A stretch of DNA of 64,000 bases from Phanerodontia chrysosporium (lineage: Eukaryota; Basidiomycota; Agaricomycetes; Polyporales; Phanerochaetaceae). Of the stretch, positions 1 through 10,105 are shown in pieces. The notes under the pieces were generated by a model, which did not search any database, was not told where the DNA came from, and saw nothing but the letters and a program-made list of their open reading frames with translations. Made by a program: the position numbers and the translations under genes. Location: contig MJGA01000008.1 of the NCBI GenBank assembly GCA_001910725.1, positions 682,001 through 746,000 on the forward strand, given 5' to 3'. Each line of letters starts with the position of its first letter. Position 1 is the first letter of the stretch.

Positions 1-2734
1 CTCTCTTGGTGAGTCGGCATACAACGACGAGGATGGCATCCTTTCCTCTTGACGGCATCAACTGAGTAATCAAGTCGATGGTAATAACTTCCCAAGGTCC
101 ATTAGGTACCTTGTTGGGCATGAGTTGTCCGTAGGTCTGCTGTGTGCGATTCTTCATTCGCTGACACGTGTCGCAGCCCGTGACGTATTTCTTGACAAAG
201 ACAGACATTCCCGGCCACCAATAGTTTCGGGAGACAAGTTCGTAGGTCTTCCATCTGCCTGGATGTCCGGCTGATGGGTGGTCGTGGTGCATTTGGACTA
301 CTCGTCGTCGTAAGTCCTCATTCTCATCCTTTGGTATGTAGATATGTCCCCGGAAGAGTAGCAATCCATTCTCAAAGTTCCATTCCTCTAACGGTTTCTT
401 GAACTCGCGTGGGCCTGATTTGAGTAACGATTGATAGTTCTTGGTGACTTCGTCGGATAACAGAGCCTTCTTGACCTCTTGGAGCAGTAAATCGTCGTTT
501 ACTGGAGCGTCATGGGAGGCGTCGATCGCGCAGACTTCGAGCAGATTGGCGAAAAATTCTGGCTTCAGAAGAATATGGTCGCGATTATCGAGTTCTACCC
601 CCTCTTCATGATCTGGTCTCCTGGACAGAGGGTCTTCAGCTTCCATTGTTTTACCCGGCTTGTGGTGTAGTGTGAAATGGAATCTTGTTAGGTATAGTGC
701 CCAACGAGCTTGACGGCGAGACAATTTCTGGGCCTGCTTGAAATAAGTCAGGTTTTGGTGGTCTGACCATATCTCGAATTTCTCCGGATGTCCCTCTAGA
801 TAGTGCCTATACTCTTCTAACCCGCGGATGATGGCCAACATCTCCTTGTCGTATATCTCATAGTTCCTTTCGTGAACATTGAGTGACTTGGAGTGGAAGG
901 CTACCGGATGGTAAAGCTTATCGTTTGGGTCGAGTTGTGACAAAACCGAGCCGATCGCGAAGTCACTCGCGTCAGTAGAGAGCCTGAACGGATTAACGTC
1001 GTCCGGAATTCGTAGAATTGGTGCAGAAGTGAACGCCTTTTTCAGGTCGTCAAACGCCTTCTGCTGGTCGGGACCCCATTCCCATGGTTGATCCTTTTTG
1101 GTGAGTACGGTGAGTGGCTTCGTGATCTTCGCAAAGTCCTTAATAAACCTGCGATAGAAATTCGCGAATCCAAGGAATGCCTGAACGTGCTTGACCTTGG
1201 TCGGTACGGGCCACTCCGTTACGCCTGTGACTTTAGCAGGGTCCATTTCTACATGATTTTTGGATATAATCATGCCGAGATAGGCGAGCTTGTCCTTCTC
1301 GAATAGACACTTTTCTGCCTTTGCGAAGAGATCGTTGTCTTCCAGTCGCTGCAACACTTCGTGTACGATCTTTCGATGTTCCTCGCGGTCGTTGCCGAAG
1401 ATGAGGATATCGTCGAGGTAGACCATAACCTTTCCTTGACGGATAAGGTCTTCGAAAATGTTGTTCATCATATTCTGGAATGTTGCCGGTGCGTTTGCGA
1501 ATCCAAAGTACATAACTTTGGCCTGGAACAAACCGTCCTTGGTTACAAAAGCCGTTTTCCACTCGTCACCTTCCTTGATGCGGACATTGTTATATCCCCA
1601 TCGAAGGTCGATCTTTGTGAATATCGACGCCTGAGATAGTGCGTCGATTAAATCGGCGATGCGAGGGATAGGATAACGGTTTTTCTTTGTAATTCCGTTC
1701 AAGGGGCGGTAATCCATGCAAGGTCGCAAACTGCCATCGGCCTTCTTTACGAAAAAGAATGATGCAGCGATGGGTGACTTCGACTCTTCAATGTAGCCTT
1801 TTCGGCGTTCCTCACGAATCCACTCGTCGAAAGACGAGCGTTGTCTCTGGTCTAGTGGGTACACCTTTCCGATTGGGGGCAACTTAGCTCCTTCCTCAAA
1901 TTCGATGGCATGATCCCATGGTTTGTGGGTGGGCATGCGTTCAGACTTGGTCTTACTGAATACGCTTTCGAATTTGTGGACCCAACTCGGTACCTGTGAT
2001 TTCCATTGCGAGGTGTCAACTGTATCGTCGTCATCCTTTTCCAGGATGTCGGCGACAGCCTCGGCTTGCGTTCGTTCCTCTGGGTTACTGAAATCAACCC
2101 AGTTGATGTGGTGGGGAATATCCTCTTCTCCAATATCGTCCAGTGAGGATTCCCAAGGTTGCTCTGGTTCGAGCTCTGCCAGCTCCTCGTCATTGCCGAT
2201 TTCGATGTCGAGGGCTTGGACTTTCTGTGCCATGCTGGAGACTTTGCATGATTCAGGACATCTGGTGAACTCCCAATTGCCTTTTGCCCAGTCGATTTCT
2301 GGATTATGCCGGTGTAGGAACTTGTACCCTATGTACATGTCTTTGTCGTGCAAATCTGTCACGAGCAAGTACTGGGTATGTTTGTGCGTTCCAATTTCCA
2401 AGTAGGCTCGCAGGGCGTGAGTGATTCGTCCTGCTTTATTGATCGTTCCATCCGCATTTTTTACTTCATACGGATTTGCCAACTTAATAGTTACCAGATT
2501 GTTCTTTTCGACGAAGCTGTGATTGATGAAACTCGTCGTGGCGCCTGAATCAACCAGGGCTTCTGCCTGCGCTTTTTTACCATACACCCACAGAGTAATA
2601 GGAAGTTCGAACGATAAAGATTTATTACGCGAGACGTTCAATACATCGATATCAATTACTCTATCTACATCCAGTGTAGACTCGGCCGTGGGTACATGAT
2701 CAGCGTTATCAACCTGTAGGACGCAGGGATCCAC
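1..2734 (-). CDS. Pol polyprotein of copy A (partial: protease, RT, RNase H, part of integrase)
   Basis: This is the minus-strand counterpart of the 1383-aa Pol of copy B. From the right it encodes the aspartic protease region (DSGA motif), reverse transcriptase (YLDD), RNase H and the integrase zinc-binding and start of the core, then leaves the window. The first codon of the conserved reading frame is GTG at 2734, overlapping the place where the gag stop lies in copy B. There is no early ATG, so expression by recoding from gag is expected. I judged the frame by collinearity with copy B and did not check every codon for stops. Confidence 0.85.
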   Translation of the reverse strand, partial: MDPCVLQVDNADHVPTAESTLDVDRVIDIDVLNVSRNKSLSFELPITLWVYGKKAQAEALVDSGATTSFINHSFVEKNNLVTIKLANPYEVKNADGTINKAGRITHALRAYLEIGTHKHTQYLLVTDLHDKDMYIGYKFLHRHNPEIDWAKGNWEFTRCPESCKVSSMAQKVQALDIEIGNDEELAELEPEQPWESSLDDIGEEDIPHHINWVDFSNPEERTQAEAVADILEKDDDDTVDTSQWKSQVPSWVHKFESVFSKTKSERMPTHKPWDHAIEFEEGAKLPPIGKVYPLDQRQRSSFDEWIREERRKGYIEESKSPIAASFFFVKKADGSLRPCMDYRPLNGITKKNRYPIPRIADLIDALSQASIFTKIDLRWGYNNVRIKEGDEWKTAFVTKDGLFQAKVMYFGFANAPATFQNMMNNIFEDLIRQGKVMVYLDDILIFGNDREEHRKIVHEVLQRLEDNDLFAKAEKCLFEKDKLAYLGMIISKNHVEMDPAKVTGVTEWPVPTKVKHVQAFLGFANFYRRFIKDFAKITKPLTVLTKKDQPWEWGPDQQKAFDDLKKAFTSAPILRIPDDVNPFRLSTDASDFAIGSVLSQLDPNDKLYHPVAFHSKSLNVHERNYEIYDKEMLAIIRGLEEYRHYLEGHPEKFEIWSDHQNLTYFKQAQKLSRRQARWALYLTRFHFTLHHKPGKTMEAEDPLSRRPDHEEGVELDNRDHILLKPEFFANLLEVCAIDASHDAPVNDDLLLQEVKKALLSDEVTKNYQSLLKSGPREFKKPLEEWNFENGLLLFRGHIYIPKDENEDLRRRVVQMHHDHPSAGHPGRWKTYELVSRNYWWPGMSVFVKKYVTGCDTCQRMKNRTQQTYGQLMPNKVPNGPWEVITIDLITQLMPSRGKDAILVVVCRLTKR

Positions 2735-2798
2735 TACAGGTCGTTGAGAAAATCCACTTTCCGGTCAGACGATTTCGTGTATTTAGCAGCTCGGGCCC

Positions 2799-4304
2799 TC
2801 ATACGTGCACGCCTAGCTTCCCGCTCATCAACGGGTTCCTGGGGGGAGTCTGTTTCAACTCCTTCTCGTCCTCCTCCGTCCATTCGTGGATATGGGCCGC
2901 ATTGATGACGACTTCGTCGTCGGCCTCGAGTCCCGCGATCTCCTTCTCCAGTTCGGCCATCCTGGCCTTCGCTTGGTTGAAGGAGTTTTTCTTGGCGGCG
3001 ATTGCCGCTGCGTTCTTGCCTTTTCCTTGATTGTTACTCCCCCCGCTCGAGGAGGAGGCCTTGCCGTTGTTGTTGTTGTTGTTACCGGAGGACTGTTGCG
3101 GCTTCTGGTCCTTGAGCGAGAAGCAGTCCGAAGTAACGTGCGTTTTAGCACGCGAGAACTTCTTCAGCTCAGTGCAAATGGCGCAGGGAGTTGAAACCTT
3201 CTTGGCTTCCTGTGAATTCGCCTGTTGTTTCCCTTTGCCTTTGCCCTTGCCCGTCTGAGCCGCGCTGATGTCCATAGCGTTCGGGTCCGGTGTAGAACCC
3301 GAACCGTGCGAGTTTCCTTTGCTGAAGATGTGCGTCGCTGCGCGGTCGGGGTAGAGTTCCTTGTATGCCTCAACGAGATACGTCATGAATTCCGACGCGG
3401 TTGTAGGCCAACTCGAGCGACCGCGACCCAGCACGAAGATGCCCAGCTTCTCCTCGACATTGTCGTACAGCTTGTTAATCATATGCGCATCCGTGAACGG
3501 CTTGCTGCTGTTGTCGAGGAGTACCTTGAAGCGAACCGAGTAGTCGATGATGTCCTTCTGGAGAGCCGACTTGTCGTTGAGTAGCTTCTCGAGGTCCTTC
3601 GTTGCCGTGCGCGTAACATCCTTTTGACCGTATACCGTCTGGAGACTAGCCCAGAAGCTGTCGACCGAGCCCATGTTCTCGCCCCTGGCGTTCTTGTCCA
3701 GCAGTGGTTGCATCAGCTTCAGGGCTGGTTCGCGCAACAGGGACAACGCATTGACTATGCGCTGTTTGTCCGTCGTGATGCCCTGAGTGCTGTTCCAAAG
3801 CTCGACCAGATTTTTCCACTCCTCAAACTTCGTCGTATTCTTCTCGCCTGAGAAGAGCGGCGGTTGGGCGGACTTGGGGCGAGCGGGTGCGCCACCTCCT
3901 GAACCGATACCGGCTGGGAGGGCGTTCAACTGTTTGATCGCATTGTCTGCGATCCCCTTGACGCTTTCCAGCCCGGCTTCCTGGACATAGGTGATTTTCT
4001 GGGTTTCGACCAGCTCATGGCGGACTTCGTCCACCCTCTCCAGAATCGATGTCATAGCCTCATTAAAAATATTGAGGAACCCATCGAATAGGTGCCTCAC
4101 GTGGGCCTCGTTCTGACGGGAGGCTTCGACAACCCCCGCGTAGATCGATTCTTGAATGAAAATTCTTTGGTTCTGCGATATCTCCTCTGGTGCTGCGACC
4201 GAGGAGATTGCCTGAACCGTGGTCTCGTGAGAGAGCTGGATATTGTCCGAGGACAAGTTGATTTCGGTCCAGTTGATTTGAGCGATTTGATCAGCGTCAG
4301 CCAT
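2799..4304 (-). CDS. Gag protein of copy A (C-terminus frameshifted)
   Basis: Gag packages the element RNA and forms the virus-like particle. The ORF is 501 aa. A helical capsid-like region occupies roughly residues 130-320 and is followed by a basic Gly/Asn/Ser/Lys-rich nucleocapsid-like tail. The only knuckle-like motif is CAIC...H....C near residue 375, a C-x2-C-x11-H-x4-C spacing rather than the classical CCHC. Copy A reads through the position where copy B has a TAG stop. However, one base is missing in a C run (CTCCCCCCAGG versus CTCCCTCCCAGG), so the last residues run into another frame and stop early compared with copy B. That base could be a real mutation or a sequencing indel. Confidence 0.9.
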   Translation of the reverse strand: MADADQIAQINWTEINLSSDNIQLSHETTVQAISSVAAPEEISQNQRIFIQESIYAGVVEASRQNEAHVRHLFDGFLNIFNEAMTSILERVDEVRHELVETQKITYVQEAGLESVKGIADNAIKQLNALPAGIGSGGGAPARPKSAQPPLFSGEKNTTKFEEWKNLVELWNSTQGITTDKQRIVNALSLLREPALKLMQPLLDKNARGENMGSVDSFWASLQTVYGQKDVTRTATKDLEKLLNDKSALQKDIIDYSVRFKVLLDNSSKPFTDAHMINKLYDNVEEKLGIFVLGRGRSSWPTTASEFMTYLVEAYKELYPDRAATHIFSKGNSHGSGSTPDPNAMDISAAQTGKGKGKGKQQANSQEAKKVSTPCAICTELKKFSRAKTHVTSDCFSLKDQKPQQSSGNNNNNNGKASSSSGGSNNQGKGKNAAAIAAKKNSFNQAKARMAELEKEIAGLEADDEVVINAAHIHEWTEEDEKELKQTPPRNPLMSGKLGVHV

Positions 4305-4437
4305 TGTTTCTTAGTCAAAAGGTATGTTAGTACAAATTCTTTCCACTTTTACAGTTGGAAAGTAAGGAAAACTCTTATGTATCACACAGAAGTTTAGTGT
4401 CAGGTGGAGTTTTTATTGCATCGGGTTACAGGTGGAC

Positions 4438-5223
4438 TTAGTATTCGAAGGAGATATTGAGAGCGACAAGCTCCCTTGCGATCTCTACACATCGAGTACT
4501 AAAGTTTTCGAAGGATACATATTTTATTTTCTTTAAATCCCTCGTAATCCACCTGTAATGCTTTCCCTTCAACTTCTTTCTCCCCTTGTTCTCGTCGAAG
4601 TGGTCGTACAAGTCTTCGAAGTCGACAAGCAACTTCGAGACCTCGTCGCCTAGCTCCTTGTCGACCTTATCGATGTCGACGAGGTGGTCGCTGAGCGGTA
4701 CCAAACGAAGGTTTACCGCGTTGAACAAGTTCATCATCTCTTTAGTTCGGTCGATGATGTGCGACTTCTGTATACGACCTGCTTCTTTCGGGACCTTGCC
4801 TTGCATATCGCCGTCGTTCCCGTATGTCTCCTCGACCTCTTCTTGAGACAGGTGCTGAGGGGGGCCCAGGCGACTCAGGAGTGAGGGGGCTGGATTCGAA
4901 ATCCAGTCCTCGAGACGCTTGCGCGCCTTCATCTCCATGATGAGCCTGGAGGCCTGTTCGAGCGCCCAGAGGCGTTCCTCGAACTCCTCGTTGATGCGAT
5001 CCTGCTCGGCCTTCGGGACGGGGCGGGTGACGGTGCGACGGTTACGCTCACGCTGGAGGAGATACTTCTTGCGCTGTTTGGGGCGCTCGATCTCGGCCAG
5101 CTTCTCCTTGACCTCCTCATAGACCTTTTCTTGGGTCTCCTTGCGAAGCGAGATGCGCTCGGCAAGGGAGGGGTAGGGGGCGGCGGCGTTGCGGGCAATG
5201 ATGGTCTTGTTATAGAACTTCAT
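4438..5223 (-). CDS. Extra retrotransposon ORF ('ORF0') upstream of gag, unknown function
   Basis: This 261-aa ORF starts MKFYNKTIIAR and lies between the leader and gag. It is very rich in Lys, Arg and Glu and probably mostly helical or coiled-coil. I recognise no domain. The copy B version (32795-33580) has the same length and differs at only about three residues (K/E, W/R, C/Y). This suggests it is maintained as a protein rather than being chance open frame. Standard Ty3/Gypsy elements have no ORF here. It could be a captured host gene, an accessory factor or an unusual N-terminal Gag module. Confidence 0.75.
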   Translation of the reverse strand: MKFYNKTIIARNAAAPYPSLAERISLRKETQEKVYEEVKEKLAEIERPKQRKKYLLQRERNRRTVTRPVPKAEQDRINEEFEERLWALEQASRLIMEMKARKRLEDWISNPAPSLLSRLGPPQHLSQEEVEETYGNDGDMQGKVPKEAGRIQKSHIIDRTKEMMNLFNAVNLRLVPLSDHLVDIDKVDKELGDEVSKLLVDFEDLYDHFDENKGRKKLKGKHYRWITRDLKKIKYVSFENFSTRCVEIARELVALNISFEY

Positions 5224-6072
5224 CTGTGTGATAACATAATCAACCAGCGTCCTTTTACAGGTACGGCTTATGGAAGGAAAAGTGCTCAGAAAATGAGGGT
5301 TACCAGCCCTCTCTTGCTGCGGTTCGAATCTTGATGCGCGCGCATTCGTGGGTAGAGTCGTTTACGGCATGCCATTATCTCTCTGCACATGCGCGATGGG
5401 GGAGTTTCAGATCTCAGTCGGGTTTCCACACCCGCTGCAAATGGTTTGTCGTGCCTTACAGCTACGATCTCCACGGACTTCCTAGATGCTAGCGTCTTAC
5501 CGCTTGTCATCCAGTACCGGGGATGCGGCCACCTTGCGGTGGACTCAACACCCCACGCGTCGCGTGGCCACTTACGCCTGTGGATCGGCAAGAAGATTCC
5601 CATGCTGTATTGCACAGCCCGCCCACGTGGTCGCACTCCTGGCGCCACGCGTCCAACGGTGGGTCTCAACATGTCAAGCCCCTTGTCAGGTGGCCCAACG
5701 TATCCCCCAGATCCCAAGTCGTTTAGGTCTCCGGACAGGCCGAGCACAGCATCGCCTATTACAGGTCGATGTGCGCTTCGAACCCGCCAACACAAACATC
5801 ACTCGCGATAATTCGACGAGTAATGCCCATGCGACCCCATGGCCGACGACGTACAGCCCCCTTTTACAGGTGGACCTCAGTCGCCAGCCCCACGAATGAA
5901 GAACTACCCCTATTACAGGTGGTAGCCGCGCATCGAAGAAGCGAACCTGCGAACGCAAGATTATAAGTGGTAAAAGGTGCCGACGTCGCCGGCAACGACG
6001 TCGAGCACGCTGCGCACGACGATCAAGCCCTTAAGGCCGATGTCGACGCGAAGGGGTATAGCATCATCTAAA
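5224..6072 (-). promoter_or_regulatory. Untranslated leader of retrotransposon copy A
   Basis: About 850 nt lie between the LTR and ORF0. It begins with the PBS next to the LTR (TAGATGATGCT on the minus strand, 6060-6070). It holds at least four copies of the motif ACCTGTAAWAGG on the element sense strand, seen here as ATTACAGGT or TTTACAGGT near 5250, 5760, 5860 and 5912. Open frames occur here, but copies A and B differ by a single-base indel in this stretch, so it is treated as non-coding. Confidence 0.6.
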
Positions 6073-6604
6073 TGTCAAAGTAAACCCCGCTACTTACCTT
6101 AGTAGCTTAAGTGGGGTTGGACTTGACTGCGAGTGTGCGAGTGAAGTGGGTGAAAGACGAGGTAGATGATGCTGGGGACTTAAGCCCAGCAGAGCCCGGT
6201 ATATATACATGAAGGGGAGGACCCCTGGTACTACCCGAGACCCCTGACACTGCCCATCACATGCACGATGGCGTGATGATGGTGCGATACTTGCCAAGAC
6301 ACTCCAGGCTCGGCGAAGTCTAAAGCCGAGTACCGGATGTGTCCGGAACCTTCTACGCTATTCTAGAATACACTACCCGGACCCTGGGTCCGGCTACCTA
6401 CTATACCCTTGTACCGGAGCGTCTACATCATAGATAAGATAAAGATAAGATCCTCACATGACTCTGAGTCCTTTCCCAGCACGTGACCAACACGTGACCG
6501 CGTTCTGACGCGTACCTGTCCTAACCCTAGTCCATAACCCTAACCCCTAGCGCCTACTGGGCGCTTACGAGAATAAAACCGTAGGGAATTAGAAAACTGT
6601 GACA
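6073..6604 (-). repeat. 5' LTR of retrotransposon copy A
   Basis: It is 532 bp and, read on the minus strand, begins TGTCACAG and ends TTTGACA, so it has TG...CA ends. It matches both copy B LTRs in length. It carries a TATA box (about 6200-6208 in plus coordinates), two CACGTG boxes, GATA-type sites and TTAGGG-like blocks. The self-primer complement is at 6163-6173 and the PBS at 6060-6070. Confidence 0.95.
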
Positions 6605-7862
6605 CGCGCGGGGCGCATCAATGGGGAGACAGAAGACATTGAAGCTGTTGGTGTTGCAGCCAAAGTCGAAGCCTGTGATGTTCACGCCTGCGAAGCGCAG
6701 AGACCCCGCGGAGGGAGGTGGAGTGCTGGTAGACGGGGCGCTAGATGATGTGTTCGATGGAGCAGCCGGCGCAGAAGAGGCAGCAGCGCCGGGAATGCAT
6801 TGTGAGTAGTCTAAGGAGCGTTGTCTGAGTCACACCAGTTGCAAGCCGAATGATGCTCTTACAGTCATTAATATAGCTACAAGCAGAGCCAGAGATGCAA
6901 GTTGTGGATCCGGTGAAGCCCTGTTAAGCCATAATGCCATAAGAAAAGTGGCTCATTGGTATATTTCGTATACATACAATGCCTCCACCTGGTTTGAAGA
7001 GTCGATCAGCATCGACTTCGTCTGCTGAGCCCGATCCACTTACATTGCTGCCACGCTTGTGCCTGACCATGGGCCAGGGTAAACCAAAGGGAGAAGAGAG
7101 AAAAAGCGTACACACCCTTCATTTCACTATAACGGAGTGGGATAAGATGGTTCCTGCAGCCATGCTTGCTCCGTTCATAGCAACTTTATACCCTCGTCAG
7201 GCTTCGACAACGGTTCCGACAGCGAAGACTTTCCAAGTTATTTTGGGGCATTCTCCCTCACATGAGGTTTGAGAAAGCAAAGTCCAAGGATCGTCTACCG
7301 AAAGGATCATGGCGAGACGGGTGGAAGGCGACGGCAAGACACGGCAAGACACCACTTCAGCTTCTGCAGACCGACGTCAGACCGACAAGGCTTGATCACG
7401 CCCGACATACCTTTCGCAAGGCTCAACATGCCACACCGCAAACGCGCGCAATGGTGGTCATCTGAGGTCGAAGGTAGCAAGCTGTGAGCAAAATATCCGA
7501 GGATATGTGGCTCATATTTGCCTCAACGTCGGTCGCGGCGCAGGAAGGCACAGCGAGGCTGCAGAGATGTCTCAAGCCGACATCGAGCAGCTCCGGCAGA
7601 CAATATTCTTCAGATATTCGGTCAAACTGGCTCCAGCGCTGGAGAAACAGGACAAGTCATGGCGTTAGACGATGTACGAGGTTGAGTGCTCTCAGACGAC
7701 ACTCGCAAGCCGATGGCACGTCCACGTGGATGCCACGCGAGAAGTCGATCGCGCCTCGGGCGCCCACGGCTGAGCGCCAATGCGAGCGCCGCTGGTCCAG
7801 GCTGGGGTCACGCACTCCTAAAGTCCCATCTCACACAGCGAAAGAAGAAAAAACACACGGCC
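6605..7862. other. Gene-poor stretch between copy A and SEH1
   Basis: Two short plus-strand ORFs are present, 6621-6809 (62 aa) and 6979-7272 (97 aa). Neither has a domain I recognise and no convincing splicing joins them. The first begins 17 nt from the LTR, so it could be the remnant of a gene cut by the copy A insertion. The rest includes the SEH1 promoter; I see no clear TATA box. Confidence 0.4.
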
Positions 7863-9584
7863 ATGCCGCAGATAGGCCTCATCGAGAACGCCCACAACGA
7901 CCTCGTTACCGATGCCGCGTACGACTTCTACGGGCTGCGCCTCGCGACTTGCAGCCTCGACCAGCGGTGCGTGCTGTTCGACTTCAATATGACGCGCGCG
8001 CGATGTTCATGGGGGTGTGGCCAGCATCAAGGTGTGGGCTCTCGACGAGAGGCAGGGGTCGTGGAGCGTTGAGGACGACTGGAAGGTGCGTGCTGGGGCG
8101 CCGTGTTGCTTGCGCGTGTGCTGAGACGGGAGATGGGCAGGCCCACGATGCCGCAATAACGAAGGTCAGCTGGGCACATCCGGAGTTTGGCAATATCATC
8201 GCGTCGTCGTCGTTCGACCGCACAGTCAAAGTCTGGGAACAGACTGCATACACCGACACCGACAATGCTGCCTCCGGCTCGTCGACCGCGTCGCGTTGGG
8301 TCGAGCGTGCCGTGCTTGTGGACGCGAAGGGCACGGTTCGCGCGGTCGAGTTCTCCCCTCACCACTTCGGATTGCGGATGGTGCGCGTTCTACTGCCTCT
8401 CTGATACCAATGAAATTGCTGACGGCACGTCACCTCAAGGCCACAATCTCCTCAGACAATCACCTGCGCGTATACGAGTGTTTGGAGCAGCCTTCGTTGC
8501 AGACATGGCAACTAGCAGAAGAAGTCGACGTTCAGTCGCTGCCATCGAGAAATCCTACGGGACACTCCATGCCCCAAACTGTCACTCTGTCGACTCCCAC
8601 GCAGACTTCGTCCACCCTCGATGGAGCCTCCGCGACCCTTGCCGCCCATGCCTTGGCCCAACAGCAACAACAAAACCAGACTCAGGCGAGACCAGGACTG
8701 GGCAACCGTGAGGTTCGTTTACCTATACGATTTCTGTCAGTTGCATGAACTCATTTGCGTAGGCTGACGGCGGATGGTGCCTGAGTTGGTGTAAGGACAG
8801 ATACTGGGGCCAGGTTATCGCCGTGGGCTGTGGCGTAAACGGCATTGTGAAGGTACGTTCTGCTCTTTTCTGTATCAAAACAGAGCCTCATCTAGTGATA
8901 GGTAATACAAGTTTCGCATTCACGGCGACCCGCGACGCTTCTGGTGCTTGACCCGTCGCCGTCTCGAGTCCCTGGCGGGACGGCACCCCGAGAACACCAG
9001 CCCAACCCGAAGGCGACGGGCCGACGCCATTCTCCGTTACGTCGGTTGCGTGGGCACCATCATGTGGCCGGTCGTACCACCTTATTGCTACTGGAAGCCG
9101 GGACGGGCGTGTCAGGATATGGCGTGTGAAGCCACCCAGTCCGTTGGACGAGGGAGATCGTGAAGACGGAGATGCCGAGGAGGGGACGTGGTCCGCGTAC
9201 GTCTGCGTTGTGCCTCCTCGTCTTGAATTAACCTGACATCACCGTTAGGTCGATTGTAGGAGATTTCGACGACCACAAGTACGGCAGTCTATGCTTCTCT
9301 CGGCCACTTTGATTTCCTGACATCCCCCCTCTAGGTCACCCATCGGGCGGGTGGAATGGAATATTACTGGGTATGTACCGCACAGTCCGGTCATATCTAT
9401 CAAGTGTCATACATTAACGCAATGTATCAGAACTGTCCTCGCGTCGTCGGGCAACGACGGCCGCGTCCGCCTGTGGAAGGCGACCGCAGGAAACGTGTGG
9501 CGACCTGCGGGCCACATCAGCGTCGAGCAGGCCGAGGAACAGCAAAACGATGTGGAAATGGACGATAACGCGGTCCAAGAGTAA
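7863..9584 (+). CDS. SEH1: Nucleoporin SEH1-like WD40 protein
   Basis: Seh1 is a beta-propeller subunit of the nuclear-pore Y complex and of the SEA/GATOR2 complex that regulates TORC1. My model has nine exons: 7863-7966, 8025-8085, 8141-8380, 8440-8712, 8763-8852, 8902-9196, 9249-9278, 9335-9370, 9431-9584. All introns are GT-AG and 48-60 nt. Family signatures are the early IKVW, the SWAHPEFGN...SFDRTVKVWE repeat, HFGLRMATISSDNHLRVYE, and the C-terminal EWNITGTVLASSGNDG block. A Gln/Thr-rich loop lies in the middle. Exon 6 needs one extra base between about 8950 and 9040 to join its two halves, probably a sequence error. The ATG at 7863 (MPQIGLIENAH) fits the family N-terminus. Confidence 0.93.
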
Positions 9585-10105
9585 CTTACTGCGACCGCTA
9601 ATGGATATTATTACCCTGCAAGTCGTGCGTTCCTGGCCAAGCAGTCTGTCCCGTTCATCTTCGCGTCTCTGCCCGCGCATGACGCACCGGCGGTGCCTGG
9701 TGCCTATCTATTCGTATTCAACAGCTGTAAGTTCAGAGCCGTGTGGTGTGGCATGTGAACCTGCGGGCCCGTGTGATAACAGCGAATGGGGCGAATGGGC
9801 GCCAATAGCACTGCTACTTCACTGCCGAGGAGTGATGGCAGGCTTTGACGACGACTCGGACTTCAACGACGCACTCGCGACCTCAAGTCCACTGTCCGAC
9901 AGAGCACCCAGCCTCCGCCTCGCGCCTGCCTCGTGCTCGCTCACGCTCGCCCAGCTCTCCTTGGCGCCGCCGCTCGACCGGGGCAACCTTATCAGGCTCC
10001 CCGTGCACACCGGGTTCTATAACTCGCACTGTCATGAGCCCCCCGCGATAGCCCTCGGCACAACCCAGGCAGCCCTCCACCCTCCTCTTCCCCCCTCCCC
10101 TTGCG
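9585..10105. other. Intergenic region SEH1 to GPCR
   Basis: About 520 bp with the SEH1 3' end and the GPCR promoter. An open frame at 9836-10131 (MAGFDDDSD...) is Ser/Leu/Pro-rich and not family-like, and I consider it chance. A pyrimidine-rich run just upstream of 10106 is typical of basidiomycete promoters. Confidence 0.4.

Larger units (their letters stand above)
1..6604 (-). mobile_element. Ty3/Gypsy chromovirus-type LTR retrotransposon, copy A (left-truncated by window edge)
   Basis: Reading leftward from 6604 the order is LTR (6073-6604), self-priming PBS, ~850-nt leader, a 261-aa ORF (5223-4438), gag (4304-2799) and pol (2734 to the window edge, ending inside the integrase core). It is collinear with the complete copy B at 31413-40002. 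Its LTR differs from the copy B LTRs at about 8 of 532 positions by my reading, all transitions. The 3' LTR, chromodomain and dUTPase portion lie outside the window, so the target duplication cannot be checked; the bases next to the LTR on the host side are CGCGC (6605-6609). A one-base loss in a C run near 2850 shifts the gag C-terminus. Confidence 0.95.

Noticed and set aside
5286..5795. 169-aa ORF in the copy A leader, and the longer start at 32507 for ORF0 in copy B
   Set aside because: The two copies differ by one base that puts a stop between this ORF and ORF0 in copy A; conservation as protein begins only at the ATG of MKFYNK.
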